Source: Xenorhabdus eapokensis (GTDB lineage: Bacteria > Pseudomonadota > Gammaproteobacteria > Enterobacterales > Enterobacteriaceae). From it: a stretch of 5,947 bases of DNA. Under the pieces are notes generated by a model that was not told where the DNA came from, made no database searches, and saw nothing but the letters and a program-made list of their open reading frames with translations. Below are positions 1 through 5,886 of this stretch, piece by piece. The stretch covers positions 134,519 to 140,465 of the forward strand of contig NZ_MKGQ01000006.1 in assembly GCF_001908105.1 (NCBI RefSeq), written 5' to 3'. Numbering within the stretch: position 1 is the first letter of the stretch; every line of letters starts with the position of its first letter. The position numbers were made by a program, and so were the translations under genes.

Positions 1-110
1 ATACGATAAATTAGCCCGAAATTATGCCAGCATGTTGGCGCTGGCATTTGTCATGATATGGCTACCCATGTGGGTTGAGTAAAGGATAAACGGTAAACGT
101 CAACACGCCC
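1..110 (+). mobile_element. Right end of an insertion sequence (IS5-like), incomplete in window
   Basis: The transposase stop at 80-82 is followed after only 8 bp by cggtaaacgtcaacacgccc (91-110). Read outward-in on the other strand this begins GGGCGTGTTGACG, a plausible terminal inverted repeat. The bases at the boundary, CTAG at 110-113, fit the YTAR-like target preference described for parts of the IS5 family, so the true edge may be 109 or 110. The left end lies outside the window, so the inverted repeat and target duplication cannot be confirmed. Confidence 0.5.
2..82 (+). CDS. IS5-like DDE transposase, C-terminal 26 residues (partial)
   Basis: Frame 2 is open from the window edge and encodes 26 residues beginning YDKLARNYASMLAL and ending IWLPMWVE, then TAA. 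A motif of the type RYDKLARNF...LA..MIWL is typical of the extreme C-terminus of IS5-family cut-and-paste transposases, where it follows the catalytic glutamate of the DDE triad. The catalytic residues themselves lie left of the window and cannot be checked. The transposase would act on the terminal repeat seen immediately downstream. The gene converges on yacG, so the element has inserted in the 3' intergenic space where E. coli has the end of mutT facing yacG. The assignment to IS5 rather than another DDE family rests on memory of the motif only. Whether the copy is intact or active is unknown. Confidence 0.7.
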   Translation, partial: YDKLARNYASMLALAFVMIWLPMWVE

Positions 111-130
111 TAGTTAAATCACTCATTATA

Positions 131-158
131 AGCGGCGCCAAATAAAACAGGCACCGCT
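131..158 (-). terminator. Candidate terminator downstream of yacG
   Basis: Arms agcggcgcc (131-139) and ggcaccgct (150-158) flank an A-rich 10-base loop. In leftward RNA the single non-Watson-Crick position becomes a G-U pair, giving a full 9-bp stem. In rightward RNA the same position is a C-A mismatch, so the hairpin favours transcripts coming from yacG. The stretch that follows (TTATAATGAGTGATTT) is T-rich but not a clean T-run, so this may be a weak or factor-assisted terminator. It would separate the yacG transcript from the convergent insertion sequence. Confidence 0.5.
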
Positions 159-187
159 ATAACATAGGTTACGTGATATTAGTTGTA

Positions 188-382
188 CTATTCAGGCTGT
201 TCGCTCCAATTATCATTTTCTGAACTGTCGCTTTGGCTTGCTATTCGCTTTTCTTCACTGGCCCATTCACCTAAGTCGATTAGTTGGCAACGTTTACTGC
301 AAAATGGGCGGTGTGGGTTAATTTCTCCCCATACTACCGTGCTGCAACACGTTGGACATTCGACAGTCAATACTTCAGACAT
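188..382 (-). CDS. yacG: DNA gyrase inhibitor YacG
   Basis: This 64-residue protein (E. coli YacG is 65) is a small zinc-binding protein that in E. coli binds the C-terminal part of GyrB and blocks gyrase from engaging DNA. The zinc site is four cysteines in the pattern C9-x2-C12 and C28-x3-C32, inside the conserved blocks VECPTC, VVWGEI and [17 protein letters not shown]. The C-terminus is acidic and polar ([13 protein letters not shown]), as in homologues. Residue 13 is a fifth cysteine, directly after C12, where E. coli has glycine. The start is chosen by homology (MSEVLTV against MSETITV), with a purine-rich GAGAGAG just upstream. It is the last gene of the leftward coaE-zapD-yacG block, but a 126-bp gap separates it from zapD, whereas I recall nearly adjacent genes in E. 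coli. It could therefore have its own promoter. Confidence 0.93.
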   Translation of the reverse strand: MSEVLTVECPTCCSTVVWGEINPHRPFCSKRCQLIDLGEWASEEKRIASQSDSSENDNWSEQPE

Positions 383-508
383 AATACTCTCTCTCGTTTG
401 ATTTGAAGGTCATATCCTCCATTCTCATATCGCAGCTTTGTTGGCTGAACTCACCATTTCAGTGATGTATTCATAAATACAGAGTTATATAAATACAGAA
501 TTAGCATG
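383..508 (-). other. Expanded zapD-yacG intergenic region
   Basis: These 126 bp carry no recognisable gene. They contain the 16-bp tandem repeat listed separately and, close to yacG, a GGAGG (leftward) only 2 bases before an ATG at 413-411. That ATG opens a 12-codon frame ending inside the yacG start (TGA at 377-375). The spacing is too short for confident initiation, so the micro-ORF is not called as a gene. The region is AT-rich and may hold a promoter or mRNA processing site for yacG, but no convincing -35/-10 pair was picked out. Confidence 0.4.
473..504. repeat. 16-bp tandem direct repeat, two copies
   Basis: Two adjacent 16-base units read ataaatacagagttat (473-488) and ataaatacagaattag (489-504), differing at two positions. 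The array sits immediately downstream of the zapD stop codon, in the gap before yacG. It looks like a small slippage-type duplication. A functional role, for example in binding a regulator, is not shown. Confidence 0.75.
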
Positions 509-1267
509 TTAACAGCAGGCCAATTCAAATGACAAATGGGCTGGTACGACACCATGCTCACTATCCATTGGTAAAAAGCGGATAGCGAAACGTGTTTTGT
601 AGCCGGAAATTTGTGGGTAAACCAATGCATCTGATACCACGTCCAATTTTAATCTCAGTAGATCAGCTTCATCTGCATTACCCTGATAAAATCCATTATG
701 GCTGGTTTTAGGGGTAAAAACGGCAGAGTGGCGTATGAGTTTCAGAATACTTTCCAGGGCTTGTTGTAATGGCCGCAGGCTATCCAGCCAGGCTTTGACA
801 GATTTATCCCTGACAGATTGTGGTAAATGCAGCCACAGATGCAATGTTGGCAAGTCAAAACTACAACATCCTCCAGGGATGCTGAGACGTTGACGTACCA
901 TGCTGATAGTACGGTCTTCTTTGATATATTGGCTAAGCCGTGGAGCTTGATTCAAGGCAATGCTGCGTTCTTTAAGTTGCTCTGTCAAACTATGGATCAT
1001 AGCCGTATCGGCATTCGGAGCGCCGAGCCACTGTTTTAATTTCACCTGCTGGCGATCCAGCTCTTTCAATAGCTCAGAACGAACCTCACCGCGTTCCAGA
1101 ATCTCAATTAATTCGGCAATTGTACGGAAAAACGAGAGGCTACTCGCCTGAGAATCCAGATGACGTTGTTTTTCCAACTGTTGCAGTGAAGACTCAATCC
1201 TCAACCATGAACGCATTTTTTCATTGAGTGGATGTTCAAAAATAATAGTAGAGGTTGCATCACTCAT
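509..1267 (-). CDS. zapD: Cell division protein ZapD
   Basis: ZapD is a cytoplasmic dimer that binds the conserved C-terminal tail of FtsZ and cross-links FtsZ filaments, helping to stabilise the division ring. The 252-residue product is close to the 247 of E. coli. Shared blocks include [15 protein letters not shown] near the N-terminus (residues 10-25), the [17 protein letters not shown] stretch (58-74) in the helical bundle, and [20 protein letters not shown] (124-143) in the beta domain. The C-terminal FELACC ending matches as well. The start is a few codons longer than in E. coli and is supported by AGGA 8 bases upstream (leftward ACAGGAAAACCGTAATG). The gene overlaps the end of coaE by 8 bp, which implies co-transcription and probable translational coupling. 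No defects are seen. Confidence 0.96.
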   Translation of the reverse strand: MSDATSTIIFEHPLNEKMRSWLRIESSLQQLEKQRHLDSQASSLSFFRTIAELIEILERGEVRSELLKELDRQQVKLKQWLGAPNADTAMIHSLTEQLKERSIALNQAPRLSQYIKEDRTISMVRQRLSIPGGCCSFDLPTLHLWLHLPQSVRDKSVKAWLDSLRPLQQALESILKLIRHSAVFTPKTSHNGFYQGNADEADLLRLKLDVVSDALVYPQISGYKTRFAIRFLPMDSEHGVVPAHLSFELACC

Positions 1268-1883
1268 TACGGTTTTCCTGTCTGACTGATTTTGCTTGTT
1301 TTAAATACTGTTGATGTAACTCGGCCACACGAGAGGGAATATCCTGTTCGCTGTCGTGGTTAACGATGACATCATCTGCCTTTTCCAGTCTGTCCTGACG
1401 GCTGGCCTGTGCAGCCAGAATATTTTCTACTTGCTCACGGCTCACCCCATCACGAGCTATGGTTCGGGTGATCTGTACTTCAATTGGAACATCAACAACT
1501 AAAACACGATCTGCCAAATGCATTAAATTGTTTTCAATTAGCAAAGGTACGACCCAGATGGCATAGGGGGTAGTCACATGGTTTAATTGCCGTTGTGTTT
1601 CTACTTGGATCAGTGGATGTAATAGTGCATTGAGCCACTGTTTCTCTTCCGGGACAGCAAAAACTTTTTGGCGCAACATGGCCCGATTAAGGCTGCCATC
1701 GGGCAATAATATGTCAGCGCCAAAGTGCTCTGCGATTGCCTGTAGTGCGAGGGTGCCAGGCGCTACAACTTCCCTGGCGATAATATCTGCATCAACAAGC
1801 GTGACACCAAGGGATGAAAATACATTAGAGATAGTCGTTTTACCGCTACCAATTCCACCTGTAAGTGCAACAATATAAGCCAT
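1260..1883 (-). CDS. coaE: Dephospho-CoA kinase
   Basis: CoaE catalyses the last step of coenzyme A synthesis, the ATP-dependent phosphorylation of the ribose 3'-hydroxyl of dephospho-CoA, in the cytoplasm. The protein has 207 residues (E. coli 206). The Walker A P-loop GGIGSGKT lies at residues 9-16, followed by the family signature [11 protein letters not shown] (30-40), which supplies the acceptor-site aspartate. The LLHPLIQ (87-93), VVPLLIEN (111-118) and [15 protein letters not shown] (161-175) blocks are also typical of the CoA-binding and lid regions. The start is supported by AAAGGG five bases upstream. The gene lies 132 bp after hofC in the same direction and overlaps zapD at its 3' end. 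In E. coli guaC lies between coaE and hofC; here it is absent. Confidence 0.97.
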   Translation of the reverse strand: MAYIVALTGGIGSGKTTISNVFSSLGVTLVDADIIAREVVAPGTLALQAIAEHFGADILLPDGSLNRAMLRQKVFAVPEEKQWLNALLHPLIQVETQRQLNHVTTPYAIWVVPLLIENNLMHLADRVLVVDVPIEVQITRTIARDGVSREQVENILAAQASRQDRLEKADDVIVNHDSEQDIPSRVAELHQQYLKQAKSVRQENRNE

Positions 1884-1902
1884 TCTATCCCTTTAAATAT
1901 CT

Positions 1903-1930
1903 CTGATAGCATAATCAAATTGTAACTCAA
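1903..1930 (-). promoter_or_regulatory. Candidate sigma-70 promoter for coaE-zapD-yacG
   Basis: Reading leftward, TTGAGT (1930-1925) and TATCAG (1908-1903) are separated by 16 bp and sit about 20 bp before the coaE start. Each hexamer matches the consensus at four of six positions. This would allow coaE-zapD-yacG to be expressed independently of the pilus genes. It is a motif-level guess in an AT-rich stretch. Confidence 0.33.
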
Positions 1931-2015
1931 GGGAAGCTGATGGGCTATAAACAAACACGTACAATTCTTGCTTTTGCGGCCTTGAGAAAAGATAACGAAA
2001 CATGTAAATACTTTG

Positions 2016-3215
2016 TTAAGTTAATATGGTGCCTAATTGAAAAATAGGCAGGTACATAGCCAGTAATAATAAACCGACAATCAAAGCCATTATTAACATC
2101 AATAAAGGTTCTAATGATTGAACCAAACTATCAGCAAGGTTGATTGATTTTTCTTGATACCATTCTGCGAGATTGAATAAAAATAATTCTAATTCTCCTG
2201 ATTCTTCACCTATCATGACAAATTGTTGACATAACACAGGAAAATATGCTGTTTGTTTTAATGCATCACTCATTGGAATACCTTGTTGAATTTGCCTGTG
2301 CAGATTTTTCACTCCTGCGATAAAAACAGGATGTTGAGTTGCACTGAGGGCACATTCAAGCCCTGCCATTAGTGTTAATCCCGCTTTTTGTGTCATGAAT
2401 AGGATATGAAATATTTGATTAGTCTGTTGATAAATAGTGAGTTGCTTAAAAATAGGAAGTCTCAGAAAAAGCATTTTTTCTTTTGCTTTTAAAATAGGAA
2501 AACGATGGCGTAGCCATAGATAACTGGTTAACAATATAAATATTATTAATAGTAGTAATACGCCATGATGGATCAATAAATCAGAACCGGAGAGAACCCA
2601 TTGTGTTAACCAGGGCAGGGTGGCGTTTAGCGAAGAATAAACTTGCCGAAATTCTGGCAGAACAAAAATCAACATCAGAATAATAACCAAAAAGCTTACA
2701 AAAGCGACTATTAAGGGATAGTGATAAGCCTTTTGAATTTTCTTCCTCAACCTATTTTGTTGTTCCAGGCGATTAATAATTAACTGGCAGCAGTTTTCAA
2801 GCTGGCCGGTTTGTTCTCCGACTGCGATAAGTTGATAAAATAAGGGAGAAAATAACTTCGGATAGTGTTTAAGTGTTGTGGAGAATGATTCTCCCTGACG
2901 AATTTTCTGAATCATCTCTGCTAATACACATCGCCAGAGATCATATTTACATTCTTGCAGTAAAATAGTTAGTCCCTTGAGTAAAGGAATGCCGGAAGTC
3001 AGTAACGTACTTAACTGGTGAATAAAATGCAGGCGATAGGCAATTTCTTTTTTGCTGTAATAAATAATTTTTTTACATTTAATGGCATAGGGTTGAAGAT
3101 CGAGATAGCTGAGGTATTGGAATACACTTTTTTTGCTATGACCAATGCTCTCCCCTGTTATGGCTTTTCCATTTTTGTTAATTGCCTGCCATTGGTAAAT
3201 ATATTCTATTTTCAT
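2016..3215 (-). CDS. hofC: Type IV pilus inner-membrane platform protein HofC (PilC/GspF family)
   Basis: This 399-residue polytopic protein belongs to the T2SF/PilC/GspF family, which forms the inner-membrane platform on which the assembly ATPase drives pilin polymerisation. Two T2SF repeats are visible. Each carries the family GE.(T/S)G.LE signature: GEQTGQLE at residues 133-140 and GEESGELE at 336-343. Hydrophobic segments lie at about 166-187, 213-235 and 370-390, giving the usual three transmembrane helices. The gene overlaps the end of hofB by 4 bp (ATGA), a strong sign of translational coupling to the ATPase. In pilABCD-type loci a prepilin peptidase gene (pilD) follows here. Instead there are 132 bp and then coaE, so processing of the pilin must rely on a peptidase encoded elsewhere. 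The reading frame is intact. Confidence 0.92.
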   Translation of the reverse strand: MKIEYIYQWQAINKNGKAITGESIGHSKKSVFQYLSYLDLQPYAIKCKKIIYYSKKEIAYRLHFIHQLSTLLTSGIPLLKGLTILLQECKYDLWRCVLAEMIQKIRQGESFSTTLKHYPKLFSPLFYQLIAVGEQTGQLENCCQLIINRLEQQNRLRKKIQKAYHYPLIVAFVSFLVIILMLIFVLPEFRQVYSSLNATLPWLTQWVLSGSDLLIHHGVLLLLIIFILLTSYLWLRHRFPILKAKEKMLFLRLPIFKQLTIYQQTNQIFHILFMTQKAGLTLMAGLECALSATQHPVFIAGVKNLHRQIQQGIPMSDALKQTAYFPVLCQQFVMIGEESGELELFLFNLAEWYQEKSINLADSLVQSLEPLLMLIMALIVGLLLLAMYLPIFQLGTILT

Positions 3216-4711
3216 ACTGTTTCATGGCCTGTAATCTGATAAATCTCTTCAAGCGTCGTTATTCCTTTTTCTACTAATGTCAGCCCTGCTGAGAACAGCG
3301 TTACACCTTGTTGTGAGGCAAGTAAATGTGAGAGGCTGGAATGAGAACACTCAGACAGGGTTTGCTGGAGTTCAGGTTTGATTTCGAGAAATTCATAGAC
3401 GGCGGTTCTGCCGTAATAGCCAGAAAAGCAGTGATCACAACCAACCGCATGCCATTTTTTTATAGATGTTGAACCAGTAATATTAGGGATCACTGTGGGA
3501 ATACTGTCTTGTTGTCGGCAATGGGGGCAGAGCTTACGAACCAGCCGCTGTGCAATAATCAATTTCACACATGAGGTTGTGGTGTAGCCAGAAATACCCA
3601 GGTTATGCAGGCGAGATAACGTATCAATAGTGGAATTGGTGTGTAGTGTTGATAAAACCAAGTGACCTGTTTGGGCTGCTTTCATTGATATTTCAGCAGT
3701 TTCATTATCACGGATCTCACCAACCATAATGATATCGGGATCTTGCCGCAATAATGCCCTGAGGATTTTGGCAAAATCGAGACTAATCTTGTTATTCACA
3801 GGCGTTTGGTTGATGCCATATAAAGGAATTTCGACAGGATCTTCAACACTACAGATATTCTTTTTAGTTTGGTTTAAATATTGCAGGCAGCTATATAATG
3901 TGACGGTCTTTCCGCTGCCAGTCGGGCCAGTGACCAAAATCATTCCTTGTGGTAAATGGAGTTTTTGTTTTAAAAGGTGTAATTGTGGTTCAGGCAACCC
4001 CAATTGTTCCAGGGATAGCTGGTGTATAGTATTTAAAATACGCAGGACTATTTTTTCCCCATGCAGTGTGGGGAGTGTTGATATACGAATCGCATAACTG
4101 TTTTTGTTGTCATTCCAGTCAAATTGCCCATCTTGAGGCTGACGTTTTTCAGCAATGTTGAGCTTTGCCATGATTTTTAAGCGGGCAGGAATACCCGCAT
4201 TCATTTGAGGAGGGGGTGCCTGCATGGTATGCAATGTACCATCAACTCGAATACGTATTTGATAGCCACGTTGAGATGGTTCAAAGTGAATGTCTGACGC
4301 TCTTTTTTGTATTGACGTTAATATCGTTTGATTAATTAAGTGAATAACAGGCGTATCTATTTCCTCATCATGGAGATTATTGGTTGGTATTGCATCATTA
4401 TAATTAGCATGGCGACTATCAAGGCGATCTATACGGTAAGGTTCTTCTTTATCACTTTCTGAACAGTAATTTTTTGCTGACATTAATGAATTTTCTTCTG
4501 TCAACATTGATTCTATTTTTGCTTGTGGCAATATTTCTATATTAACGATTAAACCTGAAATAAACCTCAGTGCAGCCATGAAATCCTCATTAGGTGATTT
4601 ATTACAGGCAATTGTGATCGTATGGGAATCTTTTTTTATAAGAATGGCCTGATGTTGTTGACACAGTTCTTTTATTTCTTTTTCCATTAAGAGGTGATCC
4701 TTATTTATCAT
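3212..4711 (-). CDS. hofB: Type IV pilus assembly ATPase HofB (PilB/GspE family)
   Basis: This cytoplasmic hexameric ATPase (499 residues here, E. coli HofB 461) powers pilin addition at the platform protein. All GspE-family motifs are present: Walker A GPTGSGKT (262-269), Asp box SVEDPVE (288-294), Walker B DPDIIMVGEIRD (324-335) and His box GHLVLSTLHTN (349-359). Two CxxC pairs (C395/C398 and C425/C428) form the zinc-binding tetracysteine motif. RASDIHFEP (137-145) marks the N2 domain, and the first ~110 residues are a divergent N1 domain. The annotated start has AAAGGA nine bases upstream. A second in-frame ATG at codon 9 (4687) aligns better with the E. coli N-terminus and also has an AAGGA about 10 bases upstream, so the true start could be 8 codons shorter. 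The gene overlaps hofC by 4 bp and follows ppdD by 79 bp. The catalytic core shows no defects. Confidence 0.95.
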   Translation of the reverse strand: MINKDHLLMEKEIKELCQQHQAILIKKDSHTITIACNKSPNEDFMAALRFISGLIVNIEILPQAKIESMLTEENSLMSAKNYCSESDKEEPYRIDRLDSRHANYNDAIPTNNLHDEEIDTPVIHLINQTILTSIQKRASDIHFEPSQRGYQIRIRVDGTLHTMQAPPPQMNAGIPARLKIMAKLNIAEKRQPQDGQFDWNDNKNSYAIRISTLPTLHGEKIVLRILNTIHQLSLEQLGLPEPQLHLLKQKLHLPQGMILVTGPTGSGKTVTLYSCLQYLNQTKKNICSVEDPVEIPLYGINQTPVNNKISLDFAKILRALLRQDPDIIMVGEIRDNETAEISMKAAQTGHLVLSTLHTNSTIDTLSRLHNLGISGYTTTSCVKLIIAQRLVRKLCPHCRQQDSIPTVIPNITGSTSIKKWHAVGCDHCFSGYYGRTAVYEFLEIKPELQQTLSECSHSSLSHLLASQQGVTLFSAGLTLVEKGITTLEEIYQITGHETV

Positions 4712-4790
4712 TATTTTTATTCCTTTAATATTGGCGTGACTTAATTGTTTTCTCTTCCATTTAAAGCCTGTCAGGAATGAAAGGATGTGT

Positions 4791-5213
4791 TTAAAATTTC
4801 AAGGTTTCCTGGCATTTTAGTTTTAACGATTCATTTTCAGATTCACACATCGCGTTCCATTGAGTGAAACCAGTCTTTGTATCTTGAATAGGTTTTAACG
4901 AGACATGGAGCCCATTAAGGTTTTGCTGGCCCACTACCGTTATTTCCCCCTCTTTTACTGAGATGGTACTGATATAGCGGCTATTGTGACCTGATGGAAT
5001 GGACGGGTGACCAGAGTGGCAATCTTTGTAATTTTCAGCTTCAAAGCGACACAGTTCTACACCAGATTTATAAGGCACAATAGCTTGTAGCATATCGGTT
5101 AATGCCGCTTTCTGGATATATCCCTGATAACTGGGAATAGCAATTGCGCCAAGAATAGACACGATAGCCATAACAACCATCACTTCAATTAATGTAAATC
5201 CCTGTTGATTCAT
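4791..5213 (-). CDS. ppdD: Prepilin PpdD, major type IV pilin
   Basis: This 140-residue precursor is a type IVa-like pilin, exported to the inner membrane and polymerised into the pilus by HofB and HofC. The start is set at 5213, not at the in-frame ATG at 5234. It has AAGGAG five to six bases upstream and gives the expected short leader, MNQQG. A prepilin peptidase should cut after G5, leaving F at position +1, with the conserved glutamate at +5 (E10 of the precursor). The hydrophobic N-terminal helix covers about residues 6-30. KAALTDMLQ..VPY and the QNLNGL stretch match E. coli PpdD. The four cysteines (C55, C65, C123, C134; mature 50, 60, 118, 129) correspond to the two disulfides of E. 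coli PpdD. It is the first gene of the ppdD-hofB-hofC block. Confidence 0.93.
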   Translation of the reverse strand: MNQQGFTLIEVMVVMAIVSILGAIAIPSYQGYIQKAALTDMLQAIVPYKSGVELCRFEAENYKDCHSGHPSIPSGHNSRYISTISVKEGEITVVGQQNLNGLHVSLKPIQDTKTGFTQWNAMCESENESLKLKCQETLKF

Positions 5214-5261
5214 TTTTTCTCCTTGTATATGCATCTGGATTAATTGCCATATTCAATAGCA

Positions 5262-5289
5262 GATATACTCTTCATCTTTTGAATTGCAA
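5262..5289 (-). promoter_or_regulatory. Candidate promoter for ppdD-hofB-hofC
   Basis: Leftward TTGCAA (5289-5284) and TATATC (5267-5262) are 16 bp apart, with four of six consensus matches each. They would give a leader of roughly 40 bases before the ppdD start. No sigma-54 -24/-12 motif like that of Pseudomonas pilA was found. In E. coli ppdD is reported to belong to the Sxy/CRP-S competence regulon, but only a weak CRP-like sequence lies further upstream (about 5389-5404). Confidence 0.3.
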
Positions 5290-5472
5290 TCTATTGGATA
5301 TCGATGCCCATAATCATGGAGAAAAAAGGGAAAAATAAAATATCGTTAGTAGAATTTATGAAGTCGGATCGAGAAAATAACTTTATGTTGCATTCTATTG
5401 CACAAATTTTTCGAGCCTGTCCATAAATAAGAAAACACCAGATATATTGGCTGATTGAAAGTGCTAACATGC

Positions 5473-5482
5473 TAACCGGTTA
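5473..5482. promoter_or_regulatory. Palindrome TAACCGGTTA, possible operator
   Basis: A perfect 10-bp palindrome lies about 107 bp upstream of ampD. It overlaps the second unit of a tandem TGCTAACN repeat (5462-5469 and 5470-5477). A dyad plus half-site repeat of this kind would suit a dimeric regulator, but no regulator can be named and chance occurrence is possible. Confidence 0.25.
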
Positions 5483-5588
5483 CACTTTTAGCCGTGGCAT
5501 TATGCTTAATGAAGTTGATTGATACCGGCCATATTGGAATGGTGATTTTGGTAAAGTGATATTAAATATTAAGAGAGAAGGTAAAAGA

Positions 5589-5849
5589 ATGAAGCTGCAT
5601 GAGGGGTGGATTGATGATGTAAGAAAGGTTATTTCTCCGCATTGTGATCTGCGGCCAGAAGGAGAAATACCATCATTACTGGTTATCCATAACATCAGCT
5701 TACCTCCCGGCAAGTTTGGTGGTTCTTATATTGATCAATTATTTACGGGGACATTAGATCCTAAAGCTGATCCTTTTTTTGATGAAATTAAGCACTTACG
5801 TGTCTCTGCTCACTGTTTAATCCGGCGTGATGGTGAGATTGTACAATAA
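5589..5849 (+). pseudogene. ampD: Truncated ampD (1,6-anhydro-N-acetylmuramyl-L-alanine amidase), first 86 codons
   Basis: AmpD is a cytoplasmic zinc amidase that removes the peptide from 1,6-anhydroMurNAc-peptides during cell-wall recycling. Its loss raises the inducer of AmpR and derepresses ampC in enterobacteria that have them. The start ATG at 5589 aligns with the E. coli start (MKLHEGW against MLLEEGW) and has AGAAGG about 7 bases upstream; an upstream GTG is in frame but unsupported. SPHCDLRP, HNISLPPGKFGG and LRVSAHCLIRRDGEIVQ match E. coli closely, including zinc ligand H34. The frame stops directly after GEIVQ, where the family continues YVPFDKRAWHAG. About 100 residues are missing, including the equivalents of E116, H154, K162 and D164. 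None of the three frames after the stop resumes the family sequence, so this is a junction with other DNA, not a simple frameshift. The 86-residue product should be inactive. Confidence 0.88.
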
Positions 5850-5886
5850 CGCGATGCTCGACTTTCGAGGAGAGTTGAAATGACAT
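5788..5886 (-). pseudogene. Possible 5' stub of a leftward gene cut by the ampD junction (32-codon ORF)
   Basis: A leftward ATG at 5886-5884 is preceded by AAAGGA with 6-base spacing (leftward AAAGGACGGGCTATG), a good ribosome binding site. The frame begins MSFQLSSKVEHRV and then runs across the junction near 5850 into antisense ampD, ending in TAA at 5790-5788. Only about the first 12-13 codons lie in the non-ampD DNA. The simplest reading is the beginning of a gene whose remainder was lost when this segment joined ampD, but it could also be a chance ORF. I do not recognise the N-terminus. Confidence 0.3.
5857..5869. repeat. Short perfect hairpin next to the ampD break
   Basis: Arms CTCGA (5857-5861) and TCGAG (5865-5869) flank a 3-base loop, eight bases after the premature ampD stop. 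No T-run follows, so it does not look like an intrinsic terminator. It could be part of the end of an inserted element or of an mRNA structure, but it is short. Confidence 0.35.

Larger units (their letters stand above)
5214..5588. other. ppdD-ampD divergent intergenic region, no gene seen (nadC absent)
   Basis: About 375 bp without a supported gene lie between leftward ppdD and rightward ampD. E. coli has nadC here. I read the leftward frames for the quinolinate phosphoribosyltransferase C-terminus or N-terminus and found no recognisable remnant, only stop-rich sequence. Visible elements are the ppdD ribosome binding site and putative promoter, and a weak CRP-like site. There is also a doubled TGCTAAC next to the perfect palindrome TAACCGGTTA (5473-5482). 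An AGAAGG at about 5576-5581 is the ampD ribosome binding site. A possible ampD promoter is TTGGAA then TGATAT with 17-bp spacing (about 5534-5562), but its -10 is poor. Confidence 0.55.

Noticed and set aside
375..413. 12-codon leader peptide before yacG as a real gene
   Set aside because: Its GGAGG is only two bases from the ATG, too close for normal initiation. It is mentioned as an observation only.
3729..4097. Rightward 122-codon ORF inside hofB
   Set aside because: It is an antisense shadow of the conserved ATPase core, with no independent evidence. The other opposite-strand ORFs within hofC, coaE and zapD are dismissed for the same reason.
5214..5234. Upstream in-frame ATG of ppdD at 5234
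   Set aside because: It would give a 12-residue leader. The ATG at 5213 has an ideal AAGGAG and yields the standard short prepilin leader ending in glycine.
5389..5404. CRP or CRP-S site upstream of ppdD
   Set aside because: Only one half-site (GCACA) resembles the consensus; the other half matches two of five bases.
5556..5588. GTG-initiated 11-codon extension of ampD
   Set aside because: The ATG at 5589 matches the family N-terminus and has AGAAGG at the right distance. The extension contains that ribosome binding site.
5480..5713. Leftward 77-codon ORF opposite the start of ampD
   Set aside because: It lies mostly antisense to the well-conserved ampD start, has no family resemblance (including to NadC) and no convincing ribosome binding site.
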